From: Lachnospiraceae bacterium
GTDB lineage: Bacteria; Bacillota; Clostridia; Lachnospirales; Lachnospiraceae
Direction: 5' to 3'
Assembly: GCA_900752065.1 (NCBI GenBank)
Contig: CAADTT010000087.1
Coordinates: 1-12,771, forward strand
DNA length: 12,771 nt
Position 1 is the first letter of the stretch. Each line of letters opens with the position of its first letter. Shown in pieces: positions 1 to 5,981 of the stretch. Below the pieces are notes generated by a model that saw nothing but the letters and a program-made list of their open reading frames with translations, ran no database searches and was not told the DNA's origin. The position numbers were made by a program, and so were the translations under genes.

Positions 1-1
1 A

Positions 2-1024
2 GCACCGACGGGTGTTCATAACTATAACAGTGGCATGGTTACCCAAGAGGCAACCTGCAAAGAAACGGGTAAGAAATTATATACCTGCAATGTCTGTGGC
101 GCAAGTTACACCGAAACAATTGCAGCAACGAATATTCACAATGTGGATACTACGAAGTATGAATCTGATGAAAGCAATCATTGGAACAAATGCTCTGATT
201 GTAGTGAGAAGCAGAATGTTTCAGCCCATATAGCAGGAGACTGGATTGTCGATAAAGAAGCGACAGAGACAGCAGTGGGAAGTAAGCACAAGGAATGCAG
301 CGTCTGCGGATATAAGGTAGAAACAGCCGAGATACCAAAAACCGGAAAGCAAGAGGAAACTACTCCTGTACCTGCTGCAAAAGGCAAAGTAATCACAGAT
401 GAACAGGGTGGCAGCTATAAGGTAACAAAGTCTGATGCAAAGAATGGAGAGGTTACGTTTGCAAAGTTGAAGAGTAGTGTCAAAGGTACAGTAAAAATAC
501 CGGATACGGTCACCATTGATGGCATTACTTATAAAGTAACTGCAATAGAGGTAAATGCATTTAAGAACAATAAGAATATTACCAAAGTGATTATTGGAAA
601 TAATGTTACGGTTATTGGTAAGAATGCATTTGCAGGTTGTAAAAAATTAAGTTCAGTTACTGTTGGTAAAAATGTAAAGACGATTAGTGCCGGAGCATTC
701 TCAGGATGTGCGAAGTTAAAGACCGTTAAGCTAGGAGCAGCAGTCACAACCATAGGAGATAGAGCATTTTATAAGTGCACTTCCCTTGCAAAGATTACTA
801 TTCCTGCCAAGGTTAAGAAGATTGGAAAGCAGGCATTTTATGGTTGTAAGAAATTAAAGAGCATTACCATAAAGACCACAAAACTTACAAATAAGAATGT
901 GGGAAGTAAGGCATTTAAGGGGATTTATGCAAAAGCAACCATTAAAGTTCCAAAGAGAAAATATACCAGTTATAAGAAAATACTTAGGGCAAAAGGAGTA
1001 AGCTCCAAAACGAAAATAAAATGA
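2..1024 (+). CDS. C-terminal part of a secreted BspA-type leucine-rich-repeat surface protein (5' end outside window)
   Basis: The reading frame is open to the left edge of the window, so the true start lies upstream and at least 340 residues of the C-terminus are visible. The first part carries cysteine knuckles of the type YTCNVCG, NKCSDC and KECSVCG, each after a stretch resembling the 'H-Y-x-G-x-V-T-x-E-A-T-C' repeats common in Firmicute cell-surface proteins. A proline/threonine linker follows. From about position 536 to 934 there are at least four leucine-rich repeats of about 23 residues with the LRR_5 (BspA) signature, for example IGKNAFAGCKKL and IGKQAFYGCKKL. The tail is lysine-rich and has no LPxTG sorting signal. 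By family the protein is probably exported and involved in adhesion or surface binding; this is inference. The visible codons are AT-rich. A terminator follows 40 bases after the stop, so the gene ends its transcription unit. Confidence 0.85.
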   Translation, partial: APTGVHNYNSGMVTQEATCKETGKKLYTCNVCGASYTETIAATNIHNVDTTKYESDESNHWNKCSDCSEKQNVSAHIAGDWIVDKEATETAVGSKHKECSVCGYKVETAEIPKTGKQEETTPVPAAKGKVITDEQGGSYKVTKSDAKNGEVTFAKLKSSVKGTVKIPDTVTIDGITYKVTAIEVNAFKNNKNITKVIIGNNVTVIGKNAFAGCKKLSSVTVGKNVKTISAGAFSGCAKLKTVKLGAAVTTIGDRAFYKCTSLAKITIPAKVKKIGKQAFYGCKKLKSITIKTTKLTNKNVGSKAFKGIYAKATIKVPKRKYTSYKKILRAKGVSSKTKIK

Positions 1025-1064
1025 TATCATATCATGTAAGAACTAGAATAGTAGAGTGATTAGG

Positions 1065-1098
1065 AAAGATGGCTTTTGGGAAACCTAAGCCATCTTTT
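1065..1098 (+). terminator. Intrinsic terminator of the surface-protein gene
   Basis: AAAGATGGCTT (1065-1075) pairs perfectly with AAGCCATCTTT (1087-1097), and the second arm runs into TTTT. It lies 40 bases after the stop codon. Confidence 0.8.
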
Positions 1099-1135
1099 GC
1101 TATTTATAGGATAAAACATGGAATTGGTGCGCTAA

Positions 1136-1158
1136 TAAACAAAGGCAATATTTGTTTA
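1136..1158. repeat. AT-rich perfect inverted repeat
   Basis: TAAACAAA (1136-1143) and TTTGTTTA (1151-1158) are perfect inverted copies around a 7-base spacer. There is no T-run after it, so it looks more like a protein-binding operator than a terminator. The stretch 1100-1238 contains nothing else I can support. Confidence 0.35.
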
Positions 1159-1238
1159 CAGAGGAAAAGGAGCAAAGTGCATAGGGGGAAAAAATCAGAA
1201 ATATCGAATAAAAAATCTTAAATATAGATTGACAAGGG

Positions 1239-1270
1239 CATTAATCCTCAAGGGGATTATGGCTTTTTTT
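1239..1270 (+). terminator. Probable second terminator in the intergenic region
   Basis: CATTAATCC (1239-1247) pairs with GGATTATG (1254-1261) with one bulged T, and is followed by GGC and then seven T residues (1264-1270). No gene lies between it and the first terminator, so it may be a back-up, or part of the left boundary of the mobile element. Confidence 0.45.
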
Positions 1271-1339
1271 CGTTCGACATACTTTTTTGTATTTAGACAA
1301 AAAAGTACAAAATATTTGATGTTTCTACATTTTATTAAC

Positions 1340-1380
1340 AGTGTATCTCGTGTAAATGAGATGCACTATTTTTGTTTTTT
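1340..1380 (+). terminator. Intrinsic terminator or attenuator ahead of the sigma-factor gene
   Basis: AGTGTATCTC (1340-1349) pairs with GAGATGCACT (1358-1367) over 10 base pairs, one of them G-U, with an 8-base loop. It is followed by ATTTTTG and a second T-run. The G-U pair works only in plus-strand RNA. No gene lies just upstream, so it either ends incoming transcription or acts as an attenuator 90 bases before the sigma-factor ribosome site. Confidence 0.65.
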
Positions 1381-1421
1381 TCACAAGTTTCATCTGATAT
1401 GGAGAAGCGGGCGTTCTCCAC

Positions 1422-1462
1422 CCAATCAGTTTGAGTTTCAACAAATTCAAATTGATTGGAGG
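1422..1462 (+). promoter_or_regulatory. Long leader hairpin that reaches into the ribosome binding site of the sigma-factor gene
   Basis: CCAATCAGTTTGAGTTT (1422-1438) pairs along its whole length with AAATTCAAATTGATTGG (1443-1459) around the loop CAAC: 17 pairs, of which two are G-U. The second arm ends inside the TTGGAGG ribosome site (1456-1462) that serves the ATG at 1470. Both G-U positions would be A-C mismatches on the other strand, so the fold is tuned to the sense transcript. A translational gate is the natural reading, but this is inferred. Confidence 0.6.
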
Positions 1463-1469
1463 AATCTTT

Positions 1470-1952
1470 ATGACGGGAAACCACCCGAAACGAAGAAAGG
1501 ACAAATTCAACCCCTACACTATATGCGAAAAAGACGGAAAATATTACCTGTCTTTTCGTGATGGACAGGGGATTTTTCAGAAACTGGAAATAGACAAAGT
1601 CTTGTATGATACCTTTAACCACTTTGAACTGGATGACCTTTCCCACCTCAATGTAGTGGACAGGCATCTGGAACATTCTGAAATTTGGGAAAACACCTTG
1701 AACGAAAGGGCGTTTTACCAGCCGGAAAGCGTAGAGGATATTGTTTTCCGCAACATTCAAATTGAGGATTTACATAGGGCAATCTGGATGTTACCGGATA
1801 CCCAACGTCGCAGGCTTATCCTATATTATTTTAAAGGTATGACATACGAGCAGATAGCAAAGGTAGAAGGCTGCACCAAAATGCCTGTGAAGCGTTCCAT
1901 TGATGGAGCAATTTCACATCTCAGAAAAATTTTAAAAAAATTTGATAAATAG
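1470..1952 (+). CDS. Small sigma-70-like RNA polymerase sigma factor of mobile-element type
   Basis: 160 residues. The C-terminal third (about residues 100-157) reads as sigma region 4: an LPDTQRRRLILYYFKGMTYE stretch followed by a helix-turn-helix near residues 124-150, then a lysine-rich end. The N-terminal part (FNPYT...DGKYYLSF...DRHLEHSEIWENTLNERA) resembles the small sigma-like proteins of Tn916/Tn1549-type elements, from memory of that family. I chose ATG 1470 because TTGGAGGA lies 8 bases upstream; an in-frame TTG at 1431 has no ribosome site and falls inside the leader hairpin. A sigma region 2 is not obvious, so the protein may be a partial sigma factor or a regulator that recruits polymerase. 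It is preceded by a terminator and a ribosome-site hairpin and followed by paired hairpins, so control at the RNA level is likely. The target promoters are unknown. Confidence 0.8.
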   Translation: MTGNHPKRRKDKFNPYTICEKDGKYYLSFRDGQGIFQKLEIDKVLYDTFNHFELDDLSHLNVVDRHLEHSEIWENTLNERAFYQPESVEDIVFRNIQIEDLHRAIWMLPDTQRRRLILYYFKGMTYEQIAKVEGCTKMPVKRSIDGAISHLRKILKKFDK

Positions 1953-1976
1953 GGGCTACTTTTTGGCTATTAGTGA

Positions 1977-2028
1977 GGAAACAGGTGAGAGAACAACACT
2001 CTCATCTGTTTTCCGTTTTACGGGAAAC
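1977..2028 (+). promoter_or_regulatory. Two mutually exclusive hairpins just after the sigma gene
   Basis: Hairpin 1: GGAAACAGGTGAGAG (1977-1991) pairs with CTCTCATCTGTTTTCC (1999-2014), with one bulged base and one G-U pair. Hairpin 2: GTTTTCCGT (2008-2016) pairs with ACGGGAAAC (2020-2028) with a TTT loop and one G-U pair. They share 2008-2014, so only one can form at a time, as in attenuator switches. No clean U-run follows either one. Confidence 0.5.
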
Positions 2029-2123
2029 AAATACGCACCTTGAAAATAGAATACCCATGCATCAGGTACATTCCTGCTGTTTCGCCAAAAGCGTAAGCCA
2101 CTTTAGCAGACACGCCATGAGAG

Positions 2124-2194
2124 GAAACAGGGCAGAAGACAACGAAATCCCACATAGAATAGAAGATTTGGTTTGCGGTTGTCTGCCCTGTTTC
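2124..2194 (+). promoter_or_regulatory. Long bulged hairpin
   Basis: GAAACAGGGCAGA plus CAAC (2124-2143, with a 3-base bulge) pairs with GTTGTCTGCCCTGTTTC (2178-2194), giving 17 pairs. A second short helix AAATC/GATTT (2145-2149 with 2165-2169) sits inside. Function unknown. Confidence 0.5.
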
Positions 2195-2205
2195 GGGAGC
2201 GGGGA

Positions 2206-2251
2206 CTGTCTTGCTATGACAATCCGCTGGCTGCGGATTGGGCGATGACAG
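2206..2251 (+). promoter_or_regulatory. Two-tier hairpin
   Basis: CAATCCGC (2220-2227) pairs perfectly with GCGGATTG (2233-2240) around TGGCT. An outer CTGTC (2206-2210) pairs with GACAG (2247-2251), leaving an asymmetric internal loop. Function unknown. Confidence 0.4.
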
Positions 2252-2313
2252 ACAGCAGGCATAATGATACTCCTGTTTCGTCATAAGGTCGTGCGTACAA
2301 TGCTGAGTGTGGT

Positions 2314-2354
2314 AAGAACACGAAGTGTTCTTGGGATGAATGCTCCGCATTCAT
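2314..2354. repeat. Twin 8-bp hairpins with 3-base loops
   Basis: AAGAACAC-GAA-GTGTTCTT (2314-2332) and ATGAATGC-TCC-GCATTCAT (2336-2354) are both perfect 8-bp stems separated by three G residues. The first loop is GAA closed by C-G. The second, read on the minus strand, is GGA closed by C-G. Both are therefore GNA-type loops. Confidence 0.55.
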
Positions 2355-2378
2355 TGGCGTCGCAACAAATGAAAGCAG

Positions 2379-2472
2379 TTCCGGGAGACCCCCGGAAGGG
2401 TGAGATTCCCGTGGAGCTGATATGCCGTCAGCCATCTGATGTTATCCCTTCCGAGTAGTTTTTCTTTCGGAA
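2379..2472 (+). promoter_or_regulatory. Overlapping alternative hairpins upstream of the toxin gene
   Basis: TTCCGGG (2379-2385) pairs with CCCGGAA (2391-2397). GGAAGGG (2394-2400) instead can pair with CCCTTCC (2446-2452), enclosing GCTGA/TCAGC (2416-2420 with 2428-2432). TTCCGA (2449-2454) can also pair with TCGGAA (2467-2472). Each structure shares bases with its neighbour, which would allow switching. A loose likeness to the cobalamin element around 2399-2410 is not strong enough to call. Confidence 0.4.
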
Positions 2473-2473
2473 A

Positions 2474-2508
2474 CTTGTTTCGGGGTGTCGGGGACAAATA
2501 GAAACAAG
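2474..2508 (+). promoter_or_regulatory. Nested hairpin about 80 bases before the toxin start
   Basis: CTTGTTTC (2474-2481) pairs with GAAACAAG (2501-2508), and TGTC (2486-2489) with GACA (2493-2496) inside it. It may be part of the leader of the toxin transcript; function unknown. Confidence 0.35.
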
Positions 2509-2589
2509 GTACTTAGGTATTTCCCAATATCAGCATTTTCTAATCAGGAAAACTGCCATGAAGAATAAAACAGATAACAGGAGGACAGT

Positions 2590-3105
2590 ATGGGAGAAAT
2601 ATTTATCAAACGTGGAGATATTTATTATGCGGATTTGAATCCAATTATGGGAAGCGAGCAGGGCGGTGTACGTCCTGTTTTGATCATACAGAACAACAAA
2701 GGCAACCGTCATAGTCCGACGGTCATCATTGCACCGATTACAGCACGGAAGAAGCCAAACATAGCAACTCATGCAAAACTGAATGATATTTCCTTTCTGA
2801 AGGATACGTCAGTGGTACTGCTGGAGCAGATACGAACCATAGACAGAAAGCGTCTGAAGGACTATATGGGTACAGTGCCAGATGATTATATGGCAGCAAT
2901 CAATCGTGCTATTGTAATCAGTCTGGGACTGAATAAAAAGATAAAGGAACCTATCGAATTGAGTTTATGCTCCATTTGTGCAGACCAGTTCTACCATTCC
3001 GGCAGTTACCGGATTAAGCGGGTGGACAAGCATCAGAAGTACAAAGAGTTATGTACTTACTGTGGTGTCAGACATGGGTTCGATTATAAGATAACCAAAA
3101 AATGA
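2590..3105 (+). CDS. PemK/MazF-family endoribonuclease toxin with a C-terminal zinc-ribbon-like extension
   Basis: 171 residues; ACAGGAGGACAGT precedes the ATG. Residues 7-115 match MazF closely: RGDIYYADLNP, the loop GSEQGGVRPVL, then IIAPITA and LLEQIRTIDR. By comparison with Bacillus subtilis MazF (Arg25 and Thr48), the catalytic pair should be Arg28 and Thr51, and both are present, so it should be an active sequence-specific mRNA interferase. Usual MazF proteins end near residue 115. Here about 55 residues are added, with CxxC at 127/130 and again at 155/158, the spacing of a zinc ribbon. No MazE-like antitoxin gene is seen upstream or downstream; the upstream 640 bases are non-coding. 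The extension, an RNA or a distant gene might restrain it. A strong terminator follows, so the gene is its own unit inside the mobile element, where it may stabilise the element or regulate transcripts. Confidence 0.88.
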   Translation: MGEIFIKRGDIYYADLNPIMGSEQGGVRPVLIIQNNKGNRHSPTVIIAPITARKKPNIATHAKLNDISFLKDTSVVLLEQIRTIDRKRLKDYMGTVPDDYMAAINRAIVISLGLNKKIKEPIELSLCSICADQFYHSGSYRIKRVDKHQKYKELCTYCGVRHGFDYKITKK

Positions 3106-3148
3106 TTTGTCAAGTATGCAAAATAAAAGTTTGCACATTAGTAAATTT

Positions 3149-3186
3149 GGGCTGTGTACGCTATTCTTAGCGTACACAGTCCTTTT
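3149..3186 (+). terminator. Strong intrinsic terminator after the toxin gene
   Basis: GGGCTGTGTACGCT (3149-3162) pairs with AGCGTACACAGTCC (3169-3182) over 14 pairs, one G-U, followed by TTTT. It separates the toxin gene from the xis-int group. Confidence 0.85.
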
Positions 3187-3198
3187 GCGAAAAGGAGG
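3180..3198 (+). promoter_or_regulatory. Ribosome site of the Xis-like gene and a hairpin that covers it
   Basis: TCCTTTT (3180-3186) pairs with AAAAGGA (3190-3196) around GCG. The second arm is most of the AAAAGGAGG ribosome site serving ATG 3207. The first three bases of the arm also belong to the terminator stem, so the two folds compete: terminator formed leaves the ribosome site open, and the reverse. Confidence 0.45.
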
Positions 3199-3206
3199 TG
3201 TTCGTC

Positions 3207-3416
3207 ATGACGGAAGAAACAGAAGTCCTTCCTAAAGTTTACGATGTGGAAGATATTCAGAAGATATTGGGACTGGGAAGAAGTCGCACTTATCAATTTC
3301 TGGAGGAGGCTTATCAAAAGCAGGAACCGTTTCATGTCAAAAAGATAGGAAGATTATATCGGGTTCCCAAAGAGTCATTTGATCGCTGGCTTGCAGGGGG
3401 AAATGATAGGAGATGA
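3207..3416 (+). CDS. xis: Small helix-turn-helix DNA-binding protein, probable excisionase
   Basis: 69 residues. Start ATG 3207 is set by AAAGGAGG eight bases upstream; the GTG at 3198 overlaps that ribosome site and is rejected. VYDVEDIQKILGLGRSRTYQ (about residues 11-30) forms a MerR/HTH_17-type helix-turn-helix, and VKKIGRLYRVPKESFDRWL a wing plus closing helix, as in excisionases of Tn916-like elements and in related helix-turn-helix adaptor proteins. It sits directly before the first recombinase; the recombinase ribosome site AGGAGA (3408-3413) abuts its stop, so the two are translationally linked. By position and fold it probably bends the element ends and steers the recombinases towards excision. 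The specific assignment as Xis rests on context. Confidence 0.8.
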   Translation: MTEETEVLPKVYDVEDIQKILGLGRSRTYQFLEEAYQKQEPFHVKKIGRLYRVPKESFDRWLAGGNDRR

Positions 3417-3423
3417 CACATAT

Positions 3424-4617
3424 ATGGGTAAAGAAAAGAAAAAAACCGGAGTTGCCTTTTTTGAAAGAAAATCATGGTATCACAGAACAAAGACTTTGCG
3501 GGAAGATGGAACCGTAAAATATGGCAAAATCGGAGGTTTTGCCACACAGGAAGAAGCAGAGGAAAGCTATTGGAAGTATGAAGAAGAATTTACAAAAAAG
3601 CAAAGAGAATATCAGGTATCCCGGCAGGCGAATCCGGATATTCTGCTGAAGGATTATCTGATATTCTGGTTTGAAAATGTGTATTCCCAGCGGATTGAAA
3701 CCACTACCAGAATGTTAGGAGCATATGCTCTGTATGATTTGCTCCTGCCTTCTATGGAAAGCGACATAAAAATGCGGCACCTGTCAGTGGAGTATCTGGA
3801 CAGCCTTCTGGAGCGGGCATCTAAATTGTGTGCTTCGGCAGGTAATCAGGTAAGAAATTTTCTGGGGATTGCACTGAAAGACGCATACCACGATAAATAT
3901 ATTTGTTATAATCCATTGCCGGAAACAAAGCCGTATTCACGGAAAAAGCCCAGCATACAGATACTAAGCAAAGCGAATATCAAAGTCCTTTTGAAAGCAG
4001 CGTCACAGGATGGATGGTATCTGGAGATTATGCTTGCCCTGTTTTGTGGTTTGCGGAAAGGCGAAATTTTGGGGGTGAAATATCAGGATTTCAATTTTGC
4101 CAACAGGACGGTTCATATTAACCGACAGTTGGTGGCAAATCCGATTATCCGAAGTCACAACGAAAGAGTGGAGTGCCCATTGGTGGAACGTGAGCCAAAG
4201 ACAGAAAACAGTTTCCGTGTTTTGCGTGTACCGGATGTGATTCTGGACGAAGTACAGAAAAGGCGGCAACAGCAGGAAACCGACTATGCCCGAATCGGGA
4301 AAACAGTAACCGGGGAAAGTTATGTCAGTTGCAGTAAAGACGGGAATCCCCATTCTCTGTCTGCCATGAATATTGCACTGGGAAAACTCTGTAAGAGAAA
4401 CGGACTTCCCCACATAACAGTGCATGGTTTGCGTCATATGTTTGCAACCATCTTAATCGAGAATGGAGTACCACTGGTAAAAATTTCAGGCTTGCTTGGA
4501 CATAATTCCATACATACTACTTTTGAATATTACTGTGATGTAATGGATGAAAAAGGAAAGATTATTGCCTTTATGAATGACAGGTTCCCGGCGGGGAGAA
4601 CTGAAACGGAGGGATGA
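3424..4617 (+). CDS. Tyrosine site-specific recombinase (integrase) 1
   Basis: 397 residues from ATG 3424, served by AGGAGA at 3408-3413; ATG 3403 is possible but its purine run is too close. Order: an N-terminal arm-binding-like region (about residues 5-50, FFERKSWYHR...GKIGGFATQEEA), a helical core-binding domain (about 65-170), and the catalytic domain. Catalytic residues are Arg211 (GLRKGE), Lys259 (PKTENSFRVL), His334 and Arg337 (HGLRH), His360 (LLGHNS) and Tyr370 (EYYCDV). All are present, so it should be active. It cuts and rejoins attachment sites for integration and excision. The stop codon overlaps the ATGA at 4614, and the next recombinase follows at once, suggesting they act together. 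The gene is AT-richer than uvrBA, in keeping with mobile origin. Confidence 0.92.
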   Translation: MGKEKKKTGVAFFERKSWYHRTKTLREDGTVKYGKIGGFATQEEAEESYWKYEEEFTKKQREYQVSRQANPDILLKDYLIFWFENVYSQRIETTTRMLGAYALYDLLLPSMESDIKMRHLSVEYLDSLLERASKLCASAGNQVRNFLGIALKDAYHDKYICYNPLPETKPYSRKKPSIQILSKANIKVLLKAASQDGWYLEIMLALFCGLRKGEILGVKYQDFNFANRTVHINRQLVANPIIRSHNERVECPLVEREPKTENSFRVLRVPDVILDEVQKRRQQQETDYARIGKTVTGESYVSCSKDGNPHSLSAMNIALGKLCKRNGLPHITVHGLRHMFATILIENGVPLVKISGLLGHNSIHTTFEYYCDVMDEKGKIIAFMNDRFPAGRTETEG

Positions 4618-4619
4618 GC

Positions 4620-5912
4620 ATGGAAAGTGAATTTGATTTCAAGAAATATGTGGATTGGAATGTTTACGCTGTTACCTCTATCCGTGGAAAATACGGATTC
4701 CGTATTGTATTGAAATTTAGTGATGGGACGACCAGCACTCAGCAAAAAAGCGGATACCGGACAAAGAAAGAAGCGGGGCAGGCAAGAGATACAGCCATTG
4801 CACAGTTATATGCAGGGACATATGTAGCCTATGGTAAAGTAAAAGTAGCAGAGTATATGACACATTGGCTGGAGGAGGTGATGCGGAAACGGATAACCAG
4901 TGATTCTTATCATGGCTACAGGAATGTGGTAAACAATTATATTATTCCGCGGATTGGTAAAAAATATATGGAAACGGTCAACCGTGGTTCAGTTCAGAGT
5001 TTATACAAATATGCTGCTGAACGTTCGGTATCCGTTGCCCCTCTTGTCAAAACGGTCATGATGACTTCTATGGAATATGCCAAGAGCAAAAATATCATCA
5101 GTATCAATCCGGCAGAGGGGGTGAAAATGCCAAAAACAGTAAAGAAAAAGAAGTACCGGGAACGGGAAATCGATGTGACCAAGACCTTGAATGAGGAACA
5201 GGTGGAAAAACTCATAGAGGGGAGCAGAAATACTCCAATCTATTTGCATATTTTATTTGCGGTAATGATGGGACTTCGGAGAGGAGAAATCAACGGACTA
5301 AAATACAGTGACGTGGATTACATCCACCGGAAACTTCATGTGCAGCGTCAGCTTGGCAAAAAGCCTAATACAGAAAAAGAGGATGTTCCGCCTAAGATGC
5401 TGACCAAACAGGAGATAAAATTGAAAACAAAGTCCAGTTACCGGGAATTGGATATACCGGACATCGTCTTTGAAGCCATACTGGAGCAGAGAAAGATATA
5501 TGAGAAGAACCGCAGACGGAGAAAAAAAGAGTTCCGGGATTTGGATTATATCTGCTGTTCCTCTTATGGTAATCCGAGAAGTAAAAGTTTTCATTATTCT
5601 TATTATAAGAAGTTACTGGCAGAGCAGGAGTTGCCGGACATCCGGTTTCACGACCTGCGAAGCACTTATGCCACCATTTTGATGAAGAACAACTTTAACC
5701 TCAAGGGTATCTCCAATCTGTTAGGACATGCCAAAGAAATCATATCCGCGGATGTGTATGGGGATACAAAAGAAATCATAGCGGACTGTCTGGATGTATT
5801 GCAGCCGTTTATCGAGGAAGTGTTACCAGACACAAAGAAAAGTAAACACTATGACTTTTCAGATGTTACGATAATGAATGATATAATCAGGCAACTGCTT
5901 CCGGTAGCATAA
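4620..5912 (+). CDS. Tyrosine site-specific recombinase (integrase) 2
   Basis: 430 residues from ATG 4620, chosen because GGAGGG (4608-4613) is 6 bases upstream. ATG 4614 overlaps the previous stop but touches the ribosome site. Order: arm-binding-like domain (about residues 15-65, ending TKKEAGQARDTAIAQLYAGT), SAM-like core-binding domain (about 75-165, AEYMTHWLEEV...INPAEGVKMPK), then the catalytic domain with Arg220 (GLRRGE), Lys271 (LKTKSSYREL), His344 and Arg347 (FHDLRSTYAT), His370 (LLGHAK) and Tyr380 (DVYGD). All catalytic positions are intact. About 50 residues follow the tyrosine, longer than usual. It is clearly different in sequence from recombinase 1, not a recent duplicate. Two adjacent complete recombinases suggest a hetero-recombinase system or different roles in integration and excision; this is inference. 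Confidence 0.92.
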   Translation: MESEFDFKKYVDWNVYAVTSIRGKYGFRIVLKFSDGTTSTQQKSGYRTKKEAGQARDTAIAQLYAGTYVAYGKVKVAEYMTHWLEEVMRKRITSDSYHGYRNVVNNYIIPRIGKKYMETVNRGSVQSLYKYAAERSVSVAPLVKTVMMTSMEYAKSKNIISINPAEGVKMPKTVKKKKYREREIDVTKTLNEEQVEKLIEGSRNTPIYLHILFAVMMGLRRGEINGLKYSDVDYIHRKLHVQRQLGKKPNTEKEDVPPKMLTKQEIKLKTKSSYRELDIPDIVFEAILEQRKIYEKNRRRRKKEFRDLDYICCSSYGNPRSKSFHYSYYKKLLAEQELPDIRFHDLRSTYATILMKNNFNLKGISNLLGHAKEIISADVYGDTKEIIADCLDVLQPFIEEVLPDTKKSKHYDFSDVTIMNDIIRQLLPVA

Positions 5913-5925
5913 AAAGTAAAAAAGA

Positions 5926-5939
5926 CGAACAGGTGTTCA
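5926..5939. promoter_or_regulatory. LexA (DinR)-type SOS box
   Basis: CGAACAGGTGTTCA matches the Bacillus-type consensus CGAACRNRYGTTYC at 13 of 14 positions and contains the GAAC-N4-GTTC core. It lies 9 bases before the -35 of the next promoter. uvrB-uvrA operons of Firmicutes are known SOS targets, and no other GAAC-N4-GTTC core was seen between here and uvrB. Its position upstream of -35, not over it, is a caution. Confidence 0.65.
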
Positions 5940-5948
5940 AAATTTTCG

Positions 5949-5977
5949 TTGCAATGCCAGTAGTGATATGCTATAAT
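5949..5977 (+). promoter_or_regulatory. Strong sigma-A type promoter
   Basis: -35 TTGCAA (5949-5954), 17-base spacer, and a perfect -10 TATAAT (5972-5977). Transcription should start near 5984, within two bases of the first paired base of the following structured element (5982). It points towards uvrB, 722 bases away. Confidence 0.7.
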
Positions 5978-5981
5978 ATGC

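Larger units (their letters stand above)
1953..2589. other. Hairpin-rich non-coding stretch between the sigma and toxin genes
   Basis: Open frames here have no recognisable protein character or convincing ribosome sites. Instead the 640 bases hold at least nine inverted repeats, listed below, several overlapping so that they exclude one another. I recognise no riboswitch or ribozyme class. It could be a regulatory leader, a decayed origin of transfer or replication, or a structured RNA. Confidence 0.6.
1298..5925 (+). mobile_element. Compact integrated element with sigma factor, MazF-like toxin, Xis and two tyrosine recombinases (boundaries approximate)
   Basis: The stretch between the surface-protein terminators and the uvrB promoter region is AT-richer than uvrBA. 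It has the right-end order seen in Tn916/Tn1549-type elements: small sigma-70-like gene, then an HTH Xis-like protein, then integrase at the far end. No relaxase, type IV secretion, replication or resistance gene is present, so it is either a deletion remnant or a minimal element that relies on others. Candidate ends are uncertain. An A-rich string AAAAAGTA followed by C/A and AAAA occurs near 1298-1312 and again at 5911-5925, just after the second integrase stop. A different 8-base match, TTTTCGTT, occurs near 1267-1274 and at 5943-5950. Neither is proven to be an attachment site. Confidence 0.55.

Noticed and set aside
2018..2350. Minus-strand 110-codon frame and the plus 91-codon frame at 1973-2248
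   Set aside because: Cysteine/histidine/proline-rich products without family features, overlapping the hairpin-rich region; more likely structured non-coding DNA.
2375..2452. Resemblance to a cobalamin riboswitch core (GGTGAGATTCC-like string)
   Set aside because: The upstream paired arms, the conserved GCCAC-like box and a cobalamin-related gene downstream are missing; the next gene is a toxin.
1953..2589. Group II intron remnant
   Set aside because: No recognisable domain V hairpin, no GTGCG-type 5' boundary in the right place and no reverse transcriptase.
2558..2626. Short frame overlapping the toxin start as a possible antitoxin
   Set aside because: Only about 22 codons, mostly overlapping the toxin gene in another frame, and no clear ribosome site.
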